From: Pararhodobacter sp. | GTDB lineage: Bacteria > Pseudomonadota > Alphaproteobacteria > Rhodobacterales > Rhodobacteraceae | Assembly: GCF_034676545.1 (NCBI RefSeq) | Contig: NZ_JAUCBZ010000015.1 | Location: 527,001 to 591,000, forward strand | Direction: 5' to 3' | Length of the DNA stretch: 64,000 bases | Part shown: piece after piece, positions 17,079 through 26,497 of the stretch | How positions within the stretch are numbered: position 1 is the first letter of the stretch | How the letters are laid out: each line of letters starts with the position of its first letter | The notes under the pieces: generated by a model | Databases searched by the model: none | What the model saw: the letters and a program-made list of their open reading frames with translations, nothing else | Told to the model about the DNA's origin: nothing | Made by a program: the position numbers and the translations under genes

Positions 17079-20000
17079 GTGCATTTCACCCGCCTCCGGC
17101 TGAACGGCTTCAAGAGCTTTGTGGACCCAACCGAGTTGGTGATCCGCGAGGGCTTGACCGGTGTCGTCGGGCCGAACGGCTGCGGCAAGTCCAACCTGCT
17201 GGAGGCCTTGCGATGGGTGATGGGCGAAAACCGCCCCACGGCGATGCGCGGCTCGGGCATGGAGGACGTGGTCTTTGCCGGCACCAGCAAGCGCGGCGCG
17301 CGGGCCTTTGCCGAGGTTGCGCTGAGCGTGGATAACACCGAACGCCTCGCCCCGCCCGGTTTCAACGACCAGGACGTGCTGGAGGTGTCGCGGCGGATCA
17401 CGAGGGACGCGGGCTCGGCCTATAAGGTCAACGGCAAGGACGTACGCGCGCGCGATGTGCAGATGCTGTTCGCCGATGCCTCGACCGGGGCGCATTCGCC
17501 CGCCTTGGTGCGCCAGGGGCAGATCTCGGAGCTGATCAACGCCAAGCCCAAGGCGCGGCGGCGGATTCTCGAGGAAGCGGCGGGCATCTCCGGCCTTTAC
17601 CAGCGCCGCCACGAGGCCGAATTGCGCCTGAACGCCACCGAAGCCAACCTGTCGCGCGTCGCCGATGTCGTCGAATCGCTGGCGCAGCAGATGACGGTTC
17701 TGGCCCGCCAGGCCCGCCAAGCCGCGCGCTATCGCGAGGTCGCGGTCGAATTGCGCCGCTTCGAGGGGATGCTGTTGTACCGCCGCTGGCGCGAGGCCTC
17801 GCAAGCGCGCGCCGCCGTGCAATCCGCGCTGACCGACGCGATCACCCAAGCCGCCGCCGCCGAACGCGGTGCCCGTGAAGCCCGCGCCAACCGCGAAAAA
17901 TGTGAGGACGTCCTGCCGCCTCTGCGCGAAGAAGAGGCCATTGCCGGTGCCATCCTGCAACGCCTTCAGGTGCAGCGTGACACGCTGGTCGATCAGGAAG
18001 CCCGCGCGCGCGAAGCCGTGCAAACCCTCATGGCGCGGCTCGAACACCTGCGGCTTGATGCCCAGCGCGAGGCCGGATTGGCCGCCGATGCCGATGAGAC
18101 CATCGAACGCCTGCGCTGGGAAGAGGAACAACTGGTCCGCGCCGGCGACGGCCACGAGGAAAAGCTGGCCGAGGCGGTGGAGATGGCCCGCGAGGCTTCG
18201 GATATGTTGGCCGATGCCGAGGCCCATCTGACCGAAGCCACCGAGGATGTCGCGCGCCTTTCAGCCCGTCACCAATCCTTGACGCGTCAGGCCCTTGAGG
18301 CCCGCGCCGAGGGCACCCGCGCTGCTGCCGGCGCCCAGCGCGCCGCGGATGAGGCCCGCCAAGCCGCCGAGGCACTGGACGCCGCCGAATACGCGATGAC
18401 CGCCGCCGCCGAGGCCCGCGATGCGGCGCAAGACCTGCTGGACGCTGCCGAGGAAACCTTGCTTGACACTGACGCCGCCCGCGCCGAGGCGCAAGCGTCC
18501 GAGGTCGAAGCCCGCGCCGCCCGCGCCGGGGCCGAGGGCGAGGTCAGCGCGCTGTCCGCAGAACTCGGTGCGCTCGACCGCCTGATTGCCCGCGATTCCG
18601 ATGCCGCCGGGGCGATCCTCGACCAGATCAGCGTCGATCCCGGTTATGAGCACGCGCTGGGCGCGGCCCTCGCCGACGATCTGCGCGCGCCCATCGCCGA
18701 CGGCGGCTCTGGCTGGTACGCGCTGCCCGCCTATGATCACGCCGCGCCTTTGCCCGCCGGGGCCACGCCCCTGTCAACCCATGTGCGCGCGCCGGATCAC
18801 CTGTCGCGGCGCTTGGCGCAGGTCGGCTTGGTCGAGGCCAGCCTCGCCGCCGCGCTCCATGCCCGCCTGCTGCCCGGTCAGCGCTTGGTCACGCAAAAGG
18901 GCGATCTGTGGCGCTGGGACGGGTTGATGCAGCGCGCCGAGGATGCGCCCAACGCCGCCGCCATTCGCCTGACGCAGATCAACCGCCAAGCCGCCCTGCG
19001 CGCCGAACTCGACGAGGCCGAGGCCCGACAAGAGGCCGCGCAGGACACCCATCAGGCGCGGCAATCGCGGCTGGCAGACCTGACCGAGGCTGACCGCATG
19101 GCGCGCGAGGCCCGGCGCTCTGCCGAAACACGCCTGACCGAAGCCACCCGCGCCGCCAGCCGCGCCGAGGCCGACGTCAGCCTGACGCAATCAAAGCGCG
19201 AAACCGCCGAACTGGCGCTGGAGCGGATGCAAGCCGAGGCCGAAGCCGCCGGGGCACGCCTCGCCGAAACCGAAGACGCCTTGGCGGAACTCGATGATCT
19301 GGAGGCTGGCCGCGCCCGCCTTGAAACCATCCGCACGCAGGTCGAGGCCGCGCGCATGGCGATGATGTCGCGCCGCGCCGCGCAGGATGAATTGCGCCGC
19401 GACGGCACCGCACGCCGCACCCGCACGCAAGAAGTCGCGCGCGAAGTGCAAAGCTGGGTCGCCCGCAAGGAAACCGCCGCCGAGCGCATCGCCAGTCTGG
19501 AAAGCCGCGCCGAGGAAGCCGCCGAACTTCTGGACGAGGCCAACGCCGCGCCCGAAGAAATCCAGGCGCGCCGCGAGGAACTCAGCGACGCGATCACCGC
19601 CGCCGAAACCCGCCGCACCGCCGCCATCGAGGCCATGTTGGCCGGCGAAAGCGCCCTGCGCGCCGCGCAGGAAGCCGAGCGTGCCTCGGAACGCGCCGCC
19701 GGCGAATCCCGCGAGGCCCGCGCCCGCGCCGAGGCCCGTGTCGATGCCGCGGGCGAGGCTGTGACGCTAGCCGCCAATCGCATCGCCGATGACCTTGATA
19801 CAACGCCGCAAGGCTTGTTGAACCAGCTCGACATCGCCTCGGATGACATGCCCGACACCGCGCATCTGGACACCGAGATCGCCCGTCTGAAACGCGCCCG
19901 CGATGCCTTGGGCGCGGTGAACCTGCGCGCCGAGGAAGACGCCAAGGCGGTCACGCAAGAGCACGACACGCTGGTCGCCGAGCAATCCGACCTCGAGGCC

Positions 20001-20528
20001 GCGATTCACAAGCTGCGCGGCGGCATTGCGGCGCTGAACCGCGAAGGTCGCGAACGCCTGTTGGCCGCCTTCGAGGAGGTCAACGCGAGTTTCGCCAACC
20101 TCTTTACCCACCTGTTTGGCGGCGGTGAGGCGCGTTTGGTCTTGGTCGAATCCGATGATCCGCTGGAGGCTGGCCTTGAGATTCTGTGCCAGCCGCCGGG
20201 CAAGAAATTGTCGTCCCTCAGCCTGCTGTCGGGCGGCGAGCAGACCTTGACCGCGCTGGCACTGATCTTCGCCGTGTTCCTCGCCAACCCCGCGCCGATC
20301 TGCGTGCTCGACGAGGTCGACGCGCCGCTGGATGACGCCAACGTCATGCGCTTCTGTGATCTGCTGGACGAGATGACGCGGCGCACCGAAACCCGGTTCC
20401 TGATCATCACCCATAACGCGCTGTCGATGGCGCGCATGGACCGTCTCTATGGCGTGACGATGGCAGAACAAGGCGTCAGCCAGTTGGTCAGCGTGGACCT
20501 GAAACGCGCGGAATCGCTGGTCGCCTAA
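17079..20528 (+). CDS. smc: Chromosome segregation protein SMC
   Basis: 1149 residues. Walker A GPNGCGKSN at about 31-39, a Q-loop and DNA-sensor region (VRQGQISELINAKP), two long Ala/Glu/Arg-rich coiled coils around a hinge at about 500-640, then the signature SLLSGGEQTLTALAL and Walker B ICVLDEVDAPLDD. The GTG at 17079 was chosen: AAAGGA lies 7 nt upstream and the protein then starts VHFTRLRLNGFKSF, as SMC proteins do. It compacts and separates the chromosome as a dimer with ScpA/ScpB, which are not here. Its TAA overlaps the stop of the convergent GMC gene by 3 nt. It is shorter than average SMC because of a compact hinge and coil. Confidence 0.96.
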   Translation: MHFTRLRLNGFKSFVDPTELVIREGLTGVVGPNGCGKSNLLEALRWVMGENRPTAMRGSGMEDVVFAGTSKRGARAFAEVALSVDNTERLAPPGFNDQDVLEVSRRITRDAGSAYKVNGKDVRARDVQMLFADASTGAHSPALVRQGQISELINAKPKARRRILEEAAGISGLYQRRHEAELRLNATEANLSRVADVVESLAQQMTVLARQARQAARYREVAVELRRFEGMLLYRRWREASQARAAVQSALTDAITQAAAAERGAREARANREKCEDVLPPLREEEAIAGAILQRLQVQRDTLVDQEARAREAVQTLMARLEHLRLDAQREAGLAADADETIERLRWEEEQLVRAGDGHEEKLAEAVEMAREASDMLADAEAHLTEATEDVARLSARHQSLTRQALEARAEGTRAAAGAQRAADEARQAAEALDAAEYAMTAAAEARDAAQDLLDAAEETLLDTDAARAEAQASEVEARAARAGAEGEVSALSAELGALDRLIARDSDAAGAILDQISVDPGYEHALGAALADDLRAPIADGGSGWYALPAYDHAAPLPAGATPLSTHVRAPDHLSRRLAQVGLVEASLAAALHARLLPGQRLVTQKGDLWRWDGLMQRAEDAPNAAAIRLTQINRQAALRAELDEAEARQEAAQDTHQARQSRLADLTEADRMAREARRSAETRLTEATRAASRAEADVSLTQSKRETAELALERMQAEAEAAGARLAETEDALAELDDLEAGRARLETIRTQVEAARMAMMSRRAAQDELRRDGTARRTRTQEVAREVQSWVARKETAAERIASLESRAEEAAELLDEANAAPEEIQARREELSDAITAAETRRTAAIEAMLAGESALRAAQEAERASERAAGESREARARAEARVDAAGEAVTLAANRIADDLDTTPQGLLNQLDIASDDMPDTAHLDTEIARLKRARDALGAVNLRAEEDAKAVTQEHDTLVAEQSDLEAAIHKLRGGIAALNREGRERLLAAFEEVNASFANLFTHLFGGGEARLVLVESDDPLEAGLEILCQPPGKKLSSLSLLSGGEQTLTALALIFAVFLANPAPICVLDEVDAPLDDANVMRFCDLLDEMTRRTETRFLIITHNALSMARMDRLYGVTMAEQGVSQLVSVDLKRAESLVA

Positions 20529-22105
20529 GCATGCAGAATCATCGCCGCCGCCTTTTCGGCAATCATCAAGGTCGGTGAATTGGTGTTCCCGCTGACGATG
20601 TTGGGCATGATCGAGGCATCCACCACCCGCAGCCCGGTCACACCATTGACCCGCAGGTCCGGCCCCACCACGGCGCGCGGATCAACCCCCATGCGGCAGG
20701 TGCCAACCGGATGGAAGATCGTCGTGCCAATGTCCCCCGCCGCTTTCAACAGGGCCTCATCGCTCTGCGCCTCGGCGCCGGGCATGAATTCCTCGGGCCG
20801 ATAGCGCGCCATCGCCGGGGCGGCCAGGATCTTGCGCGTCAGTTTCAGCGAGCGCACCGCCACCCGCCGATCCGCCTCGGCCGACAGGTAGTTCGGCGCG
20901 ATCTCTGGCGGCTCCATCGGGTCGGCGGATTTGATATGGATCGTGCCCCGGCTTTCGGGCCGCAGGTTGCACACGCTGGTGGTGATCGCCGGGAACGGGT
21001 GCAGGCTTTCGCCGAACGCGCCCAGCGACAAGGGCTGCACATGATATTCCAGATCGGCGCGCGCTACATCCGGGCCAGAGCGCGCAAAGGCCCCCAACTG
21101 GCTGGGCGACATCGACATCGGCCCGCTGCGCATCAGCGCATATTGCAGCCCGATCTTCGCCTGCCCAAACCACGAATTCGCCATGGTGTTCAGCGTCTTG
21201 GCCCCCGTCACCCGATGCACCATCCGCAGTTGCAAATGGTCTTGCAGGTTCTCGCCCACGTCGCTGTCATGGCGCACCGCCACCCCGCGCGCGCGCAGCA
21301 CAGCCCCCGGTCCGATGCCGGACAGTTGCAGCAATTGCGTCGAGCCGATCGAGCCCGCCGACAGGATCACCTCGGCATTGCAGCGCGCCTCGGCCGGGTG
21401 TCCGTCGCGCAGATAGCGCACGCCAACGCACCGCTCGCCGTCAAAAATCAACCCCTGCGCCTGCGCGCTGGTGTGAATGTCCAGATTGCGCCCCCGCGCC
21501 GGTCGCAAAAACGCCTTGGCGGTATTCCACCGCCAGCCCTTGCGCTGGTTGACCTTGAAATAGCCAACGCCCTCATTGTCGCCGGTGTTGAAATCCGTCA
21601 CCGCACGGATGCCGGTTTCCTGTGCCGCCTTGGCCCAGTCATCCAGAATATCCCACCGCAGCCGCTGATTCTCGACCCGCCATTCGCCGCCGGTGCCGTG
21701 CATCTCGCCGGGGTCGCCCGCCGCGTAATCCTCGTGCTGCTTGAAATGCGGCAGTACATCGTCCCAGCCCCAGCCGGTATTGCCCATCTGCCGCCACTGG
21801 TCGTAATCCATCGCCTGCCCGCGCAGATACAACATGCCGTTGATCGAACTGCACCCGCCCAGGATTTTTCCGCGTGGATACAACAGACTGCGCCCGTTCA
21901 GACCCTTCTCGGCGGCGGTTTTCAGCATCCAGTCGGTGCGCGGATTGCCGATGCTGTACAGATAGCCGACCGGGATATGCACCCAGATGTAATTGTCGCG
22001 CCCGCCCGCTTCGAGCAGCAGGACCTTGGCCTTGGCGCTCAGGCGGTTGGCCAGCAACGCCCCGGCACTGCCCGCGCCGACGATGATATAGTCGTAATCC
22101 GCCAT
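20525..22105 (-). CDS. GMC-family oxidoreductase (choline/alcohol dehydrogenase-like)
   Basis: 526 residues from the ATG at 22105 (GGAGGGG upstream). FAD motif VGAGSAG at 9-15, the GMC signature around RGKILGGCSSINGM, and the C-terminal HPVGTCRMG, with the catalytic histidine, and NTNSPTLMIAEK motifs. GMC enzymes oxidise alcohols such as choline or aliphatic and polyethylene-glycol-type alcohols to aldehydes. There is no betB or betI neighbour, so choline is not supported by context. Single gene, overlapping the smc stop convergently. Confidence 0.88.
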   Translation of the reverse strand: MADYDYIIVGAGSAGALLANRLSAKAKVLLLEAGGRDNYIWVHIPVGYLYSIGNPRTDWMLKTAAEKGLNGRSLLYPRGKILGGCSSINGMLYLRGQAMDYDQWRQMGNTGWGWDDVLPHFKQHEDYAAGDPGEMHGTGGEWRVENQRLRWDILDDWAKAAQETGIRAVTDFNTGDNEGVGYFKVNQRKGWRWNTAKAFLRPARGRNLDIHTSAQAQGLIFDGERCVGVRYLRDGHPAEARCNAEVILSAGSIGSTQLLQLSGIGPGAVLRARGVAVRHDSDVGENLQDHLQLRMVHRVTGAKTLNTMANSWFGQAKIGLQYALMRSGPMSMSPSQLGAFARSGPDVARADLEYHVQPLSLGAFGESLHPFPAITTSVCNLRPESRGTIHIKSADPMEPPEIAPNYLSAEADRRVAVRSLKLTRKILAAPAMARYRPEEFMPGAEAQSDEALLKAAGDIGTTIFHPVGTCRMGVDPRAVVGPDLRVNGVTGLRVVDASIMPNIVSGNTNSPTLMIAEKAAAMILHA

Positions 22106-22305
22106 ACGCCCCTCCGATGCCCTATCTTTAGCATCGACCGATTCGGATGCAATGGGACACAAAGCGCAGGTTTAGGGGCGGGCGAGGTCGCGACTGCTAT
22201 CCCTAGCGATTGTTGAATATGATGTTTTTTGCTATCCCTTGAGCAGGCTTAACCTTACCATAACGATGATCCGCCAAGGGTCGCATGAACCAGATCGAGG
22301 CAGTT

Positions 22306-22614
22306 ATGAACCGTACCCTGATTTCCGCAGCATTTCTCGTTGCACTCTTGGCCCCTGCAGCGGCCGTGGCCGGACCCATCGAATCCGCCTGCAACCGTTC
22401 GGATCGCCAGCAATCCTCGCGCGCTTTGTGCCGTTGCATCGACTCGGTCGCGGACAACACGCTGACCCGCTCAGAGCAACGCCGCGCCGCGCGCTTTTTC
22501 ACCGACCCGGATGAAGCGCAGCGCGTGCGCATGTCGCCAACCCGCGGCGACAATGAATTCTGGGCGCGCTACCGTGCCTTCGGCACCGAGGCGCAGCGCG
22601 TCTGCTCGAATTAA
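22306..22614 (+). CDS. Small secreted protein of unknown function
   Basis: 102 residues from the ATG at 22306 (GAGG upstream; an ATG at 22285 in the same frame is less likely because the Sec signal peptide begins at MNRTLIS). After cleavage near AVAG about 80 residues remain, with four cysteines in the pattern C-x11-C-x-C and a C-terminal Cys, and the conserved stretches NTLTRSEQRRAARFF and FWARYRAFG. Similar proteins are frequent in Rhodobacteraceae, sometimes labelled arginine transporter without good reason. Probably a periplasmic disulphide protein; function unknown. Confidence 0.75.
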   Translation: MNRTLISAAFLVALLAPAAAVAGPIESACNRSDRQQSSRALCRCIDSVADNTLTRSEQRRAARFFTDPDEAQRVRMSPTRGDNEFWARYRAFGTEAQRVCSN

Positions 22615-23486
22615 CCCTGCTCGGCGACCCGTGCGCGCCAGAGGGTGAACAACCCGGCACAAACCACGATCACCGCCCCAACCGCCACGTTGGGGCGCAA
22701 GACTTCGTTGAACACCACCATGCCCAAGGCGCTGGCAAACACCAGTTGCAGATAGGCAAAGGGCTGGATTGCGCTGGCCTCGGCGACTTCATAGGCGCGG
22801 ATCAGCAGATAGTGGCTGCTGGCCGAGGTCACGCAGAGCAGGGCCATCCAGGCCCAATCGCCGCCAGTCATCGGCTCCCAATACCAGAACCCGACAGCGG
22901 TCATCACCACCGCGCCCGACACCCCGGTCCAGAAAAAACTGACCGCGCTGCTGTCATAGCGTGAGACCCAGCGGTTCAGCAGGCCGTAGAGCGCGAACAG
23001 GAAGGCCGCCAGCAACGGGATCAGCGCCTCGATCTGGAACACGCCGAAACCCGGCTGCAGGATGATCAGCACACCGACAAAGCCGATGCCAATCGCCACC
23101 CAACGCCGCCAGCCGACCTTCTCGCCCAACACCGGGCCGGACAGCGCCGCGATCAACAAGGGATAAACCGCGAAAACGGCATGCGCCTCGACCAGACCCA
23201 GCACGACAAAGGCCGTGACCGCCACCAGAATTTCCACGGTCAACAACACGCCGCGAAAGATTTGCATCGCCGTGACCGATGAGCGCGCGGCGTTGCGCAA
23301 GCCGCCCGATTTGCGCGCCGCAAAGCTGATCACGAAGGCGGCAAAGAACCAGTAGCGGATCATGATGATCATGAAGACGTTGTATTCGCCCGCCAAATGG
23401 CGCGAGATTCCGTCTTGCATCGCAAAAATGAACGACACGGCGACCATCAACCAGATGCCCAGATTGGTATTCTGTTGCGAACTCAT
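22611..23486 (-). CDS. EamA/DMT-family transporter
   Basis: 291 residues with ten predicted membrane helices in two EamA repeats (about 5-135 and 145-285); the GEKVGWRRWVAIGIGFVGV segment ends the first repeat and NEVLRPNVAVGAVIVV the second. These are drug/metabolite exporters with unknown substrates. The ATG at 23486 overlaps the stop of mnmD (ATGA), so the two are likely co-transcribed. The open frame continues upstream only inside mnmD in another frame and is not coding. Confidence 0.85.
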   Translation of the reverse strand: MSSQQNTNLGIWLMVAVSFIFAMQDGISRHLAGEYNVFMIIMIRYWFFAAFVISFAARKSGGLRNAARSSVTAMQIFRGVLLTVEILVAVTAFVVLGLVEAHAVFAVYPLLIAALSGPVLGEKVGWRRWVAIGIGFVGVLIILQPGFGVFQIEALIPLLAAFLFALYGLLNRWVSRYDSSAVSFFWTGVSGAVVMTAVGFWYWEPMTGGDWAWMALLCVTSASSHYLLIRAYEVAEASAIQPFAYLQLVFASALGMVVFNEVLRPNVAVGAVIVVCAGLFTLWRARVAEQG

Positions 23487-24148
23487 GCGGGCATCCTTGC
23501 GATGGTCATGTGTTTCTTGCGGCCAAAGCCCGGCCCACGGGTCACGGCAAATCCGGCTTCGGCCAAGGCGCGACGCACATGTCCCGCCGCGGTATAGGTG
23601 GCGAGGGTACCGCCCGGCGCGGTGTGGCGGGCAACCTCGGCCATCAGCACCTCGCCCCACAACTCGGGGTTCCGCGCCGGGGCGAAACCGTCGAGGAACC
23701 ACGCGTCGGCGTGCCCAACCCACGCCGCCACGGTGTCGCGCGCGTCGCCGATATGGACCTCGACCGCAATAGCGTTGAGGGTGAACCGACGCACCGGACC
23801 GCGCGCCTCGCCCCAGCATCGCACGAGCGCCGCCGTATGCGGCAGATCAAACGGCGCCAGCGCGCGCGCCATATCTTCGGCGCGCATCGGAAACGCCTCG
23901 AAGGACGTGTAACGGATCGGCCTGTCGCAGATCTGCGCCACAGCCAGCAGGTTCAGCCCGGTGCCAAACCCCAGCTCCGCCACCTGAAACCCCGGAACGA
24001 ACCGCTCAGGCAGCCCGTTTCCCGCCAGAAACACATGCTGCGTCTCGGCCAGACCGCCGGTGAAATAGGGGTCATCGAACGCCGTCGCGACCGGCGTGTC
24101 GGTTTCGGTCCACGTCAGGGCGGGCCATGTCGGTGTGGGGTGGCTCAT
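23483..24148 (-). CDS. mnmD: tRNA (5-methylaminomethyl-2-thiouridine) methyltransferase, MnmD-like
   Basis: 221 residues from the ATG at 24148 (start MSHPTPTWP). It has the MnmC N-terminal domain layout: PYFTGGLAETQHVFL, the SAM motif ELGFGTGLNLLA near 78-89, DAWFLDGFAPARNP, and GPGFGRKKHMTIA at the end. The enzyme makes mnm5s2U34 from nm5s2U34 in tRNA for Lys, Glu and Gln. It is a stand-alone form; the oxidoreductase half that is fused in E. coli MnmC may be the divergent gene 56 nt away. Confidence 0.88.
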   Translation of the reverse strand: MSHPTPTWPALTWTETDTPVATAFDDPYFTGGLAETQHVFLAGNGLPERFVPGFQVAELGFGTGLNLLAVAQICDRPIRYTSFEAFPMRAEDMARALAPFDLPHTAALVRCWGEARGPVRRFTLNAIAVEVHIGDARDTVAAWVGHADAWFLDGFAPARNPELWGEVLMAEVARHTAPGGTLATYTAAGHVRRALAEAGFAVTRGPGFGRKKHMTIARMPA

Positions 24149-24204
24149 AATGCTGAACAGGTTTAGGAATGTGGCGACCTTCGCGCGACACAACAGGAAT
24201 GGCA

Positions 24205-25284
24205 ATGGCACAAATCACCGTTATGGGCGCTGGCATCTTTGGTCTCAGTGCCGCGTGGATCATGGCGCGGCGCGGGGCCTCGGTGACGGTGATCGAGCGC
24301 GACCGCGTGGGCGCAGGGTCGTCTGGCGGGATTGTCGGCGCCCTGGCCCCGCATGTGCCGGAACTGTGGAACACCAAGAAAGCGTTTCAGCTGCAAAGCC
24401 TGCTGATAGCGCAGGGCTTTTGGGCCGATGTTGCGGCCTCAGGGGGTGTGGACCCCGGCTATGCCCGCACGGGCCGCCTGCAACCCATCGCCGACGAGGA
24501 CGCGCTGCAACGCGCGCAGGAGCGCGTGCAGGGCGCGCGCGAACTCTGGCAGGGTCAGGCCGAATGGCGGGTCATTCGCGCCGCCGACGCCCCCGGCTTC
24601 ACCGTCAACAGCCCGTCCGGCTGGGCGATCTTTGACACGCTGACCGCCCGCCTGTCACCGCGTGCGGCCTCGGCCTCGTTGGTGGCAGGGCTGCGCCGCA
24701 TGGGCGTTGACATCGTGACGGGGGACACGCCGCCCGAGAACTCGACCGTGCTCTGGGCGACCGGCGCGGCCGGGATCGACGCCCTGACCGCGGATCTGGG
24801 CCAACCGATGGGCAACGCCGTCAAAGGGCAATCCGCGCTGTTCAAAGCCGATTTCCGCGACGCGCCGCAGCTGTTCGCCGACTGGATCCACGTCGTGCCC
24901 CACGCCGATGGCACCGTTGCGGTTGGCTCGACGTCAGAACGCCATTTCGACGACCCGACCAGCACCGACGCGCTGCTCGAAACCCTGATCGCCCAAGCCC
25001 GCACAACCTGCCCCGAACTGACCCACGCACCCCTGCTGGAACGCTGGGCCGGGCTTCGTCCGCGCAGCCAGACACGCTCGCCGATGCTGGGCGCCTGGCC
25101 CGGTCGCCCCGGTCATTATGTGTTGAACGGCGGCTTCAAGATCGGCTTCGGCATGGCTCCGATTCTGGCGCAACTGGCCGCCGACCTCCTGCTGGACGGC
25201 AACGACGCGGTGCCGGACGGGTTCCGCGTCGAGGACAATATCCAAGACAAGAAAGCCGCACAGAAAAAGGCCCCGACCGGTTAG
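24205..25284 (+). CDS. FAD-dependent oxidoreductase, MnmC2/glycine oxidase-like
   Basis: 359 residues from the ATG at 24205 (CAGGA 7 nt upstream). FAD motif GAGIFGLS near residues 7-14, GSSGGIVGALAPHVPELW, and the C-terminal RWAGLRPRSQTRSPMLG with NGGFKIGFGMAP, which matches the DAO superfamily pattern shared by MnmC C-terminal domains and glycine oxidases. Head to head with mnmD, so it may remove the carboxymethyl group from cmnm5s2U in tRNA before MnmD methylates. An amino acid oxidase role cannot be excluded. Confidence 0.8.
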   Translation: MAQITVMGAGIFGLSAAWIMARRGASVTVIERDRVGAGSSGGIVGALAPHVPELWNTKKAFQLQSLLIAQGFWADVAASGGVDPGYARTGRLQPIADEDALQRAQERVQGARELWQGQAEWRVIRAADAPGFTVNSPSGWAIFDTLTARLSPRAASASLVAGLRRMGVDIVTGDTPPENSTVLWATGAAGIDALTADLGQPMGNAVKGQSALFKADFRDAPQLFADWIHVVPHADGTVAVGSTSERHFDDPTSTDALLETLIAQARTTCPELTHAPLLERWAGLRPRSQTRSPMLGAWPGRPGHYVLNGGFKIGFGMAPILAQLAADLLLDGNDAVPDGFRVEDNIQDKKAAQKKAPTG

Positions 25285-25294
25285 GGTCAGGGCC
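25269..25294 (-). terminator. Bidirectional terminator after the atp operon
   Basis: Stem GGCCC-c-GACC/GGTC-a-GGGCC with a 6-nt loop. On the minus strand it is followed by TTTTT, 24 nt beyond the atpF stop; on the plus strand it overlaps the end of the FAD oxidoreductase gene and is followed by an AT-rich run. Confidence 0.75.
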
Positions 25295-25317
25295 AATTAT
25301 TCTTGATACTGCACCGC

Positions 25318-25875
25318 TTAGTGCATCCGCGCGTCAACCGTGGCGATGGAGTCTTCGATCAATTTCCCCGCGGCGTCAGCCCCAAGGTTCTTGGCGATCA
25401 GGTCCCCCGCAGCCGCAATAGCAACCGCAATGGCACTGTCACGCACCTCGCGGATTGCACCGGCTTCGGCCGAGGCGATTTGATCCTCGGCACCGCGCAA
25501 ACGGCGCGCAATCGAGGCTTCCAGATCAACCCGCGCCTGCTTTGCAGCCAGCTCGGCATCCGCCTTGGCCTTGGCGACGATGCGCTCGGCCTGCTCTTTG
25601 ACTTCGGCCTTCTTGCGCTCGAACGAGGCCCGCAGTTCTTGTGCGTCTTCACGCAGCTTGCGGGCTTCTTCCAGATCGGCGCGGATCGTCTCGGCGCGCT
25701 TGTCCAGCAAGCCACCCAACAGACCGGGCACCTTGAAATAGAACAACACGCCCACGAACAATACGAACGCGATCAGCACAACGAAGTTGGTGTTGCGCAG
25801 CGAGAAGAACGGTCCGCTGGCCGCCATGGCCGGCGATGCGGCGACGGCAGCGATCAGGGTCAACAGACGGATCAT
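25318..25875 (-). CDS. atpF: F0F1 ATP synthase subunit b
   Basis: 185 residues: an N-terminal hydrophobic anchor with a cleavable-looking leader (LLTLIAAVAASPAMA), a second segment TNFVVLIAFVLFVGVLFYFK, then a long amphipathic charged helix forming the peripheral stalk (EEARKLREDAQELRASFERK). Last gene of the F0 cluster; its ATG overlaps the b' stop by 4 nt. With b' it forms a heterodimeric stator, as in other phototrophic-lineage alphaproteobacteria. Confidence 0.92.
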   Translation of the reverse strand: MIRLLTLIAAVAASPAMAASGPFFSLRNTNFVVLIAFVLFVGVLFYFKVPGLLGGLLDKRAETIRADLEEARKLREDAQELRASFERKKAEVKEQAERIVAKAKADAELAAKQARVDLEASIARRLRGAEDQIASAEAGAIREVRDSAIAVAIAAAGDLIAKNLGADAAGKLIEDSIATVDARMH

Positions 25876-26417
25876 GCAACACCCCCTTTGAGACGGGCAT
25901 TCACCGCAGCCGTGACCGAACGCGCATCGGCGGTCACGCCGAACGAGCCCAGCAACTCCTTGGTGGTGTCCTTGGCGACCGTGGTGACTGCCTCCGCGGC
26001 AGAGGCGCGAATTTCTTCGATCCGGGCCGCCGATTCTGCGGTACGGGCCGCGATTTCAGCGTCGGCTTTGGCAATGGCGATATCCAGATCTTTCTGGATC
26101 TCGGCCTTCGCCTCGTTGACCACCTTGGCGGCCGCCGCGCGCGCGTCATCGAGGGCCTTGTGATAGGCAGCCTCGGCTTCGGCGGCTTGCTGTTTGAACG
26201 TTTCCGCCGCGGCAATATCGTTGGTGATCGTCCCGGTGCGCTCGGCCAAAACCGATCCGATCCGAGGCAACGCCACGCGCGAAAGAATAAGATAGAGCAC
26301 GACAATCGCGACCACGAGCCAGAAGATCTGGTTCCCGAAGGTCGAAATATCGAGCTGAGGCATTCCGCCTGAGCTGGCCGCCTCGGCGGCGTGCCCTGCG
26401 GTTGTTTCTGCAGACAT
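25872..26417 (-). CDS. atpG: F0F1 ATP synthase subunit b'
   Basis: 181 residues from the ATG at 26417 (AGGAGG upstream). One membrane helix (QIFWLVVAIVVLYLILS, about 30-46) is followed by SRVALPRIGSVLAERTGTI, the pattern that marks b' in alphaproteobacteria and cyanobacteria, and a long Ala/Glu/Lys coiled stalk. It precedes subunit b in the operon. Symbol usage varies (atpG, atpX, atpF2). Confidence 0.9.
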   Translation of the reverse strand: MSAETTAGHAAEAASSGGMPQLDISTFGNQIFWLVVAIVVLYLILSRVALPRIGSVLAERTGTITNDIAAAETFKQQAAEAEAAYHKALDDARAAAAKVVNEAKAEIQKDLDIAIAKADAEIAARTAESAARIEEIRASAAEAVTTVAKDTTKELLGSFGVTADARSVTAAVNARLKGGVA

Positions 26418-26497
26418 GGTACGTCCTCCTGATCGGCCGAATCCGCCGGGAATGTGTTTCCACACACCCGGCCGTAAGGATCACGGATGTGTCAGGA

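Noticed and set aside
17079..20528. Dense GCCGAGGCC-type repeats inside smc, looking like a tandem repeat
   Set aside because: They are codon-level repetition of the Ala/Glu coiled-coil heptads, not a DNA repeat element.
20711..22216. A 500-codon open frame on the plus strand opposite the GMC oxidoreductase
   Set aside because: Composition is that of an antisense shadow, and it spans the whole real gene.
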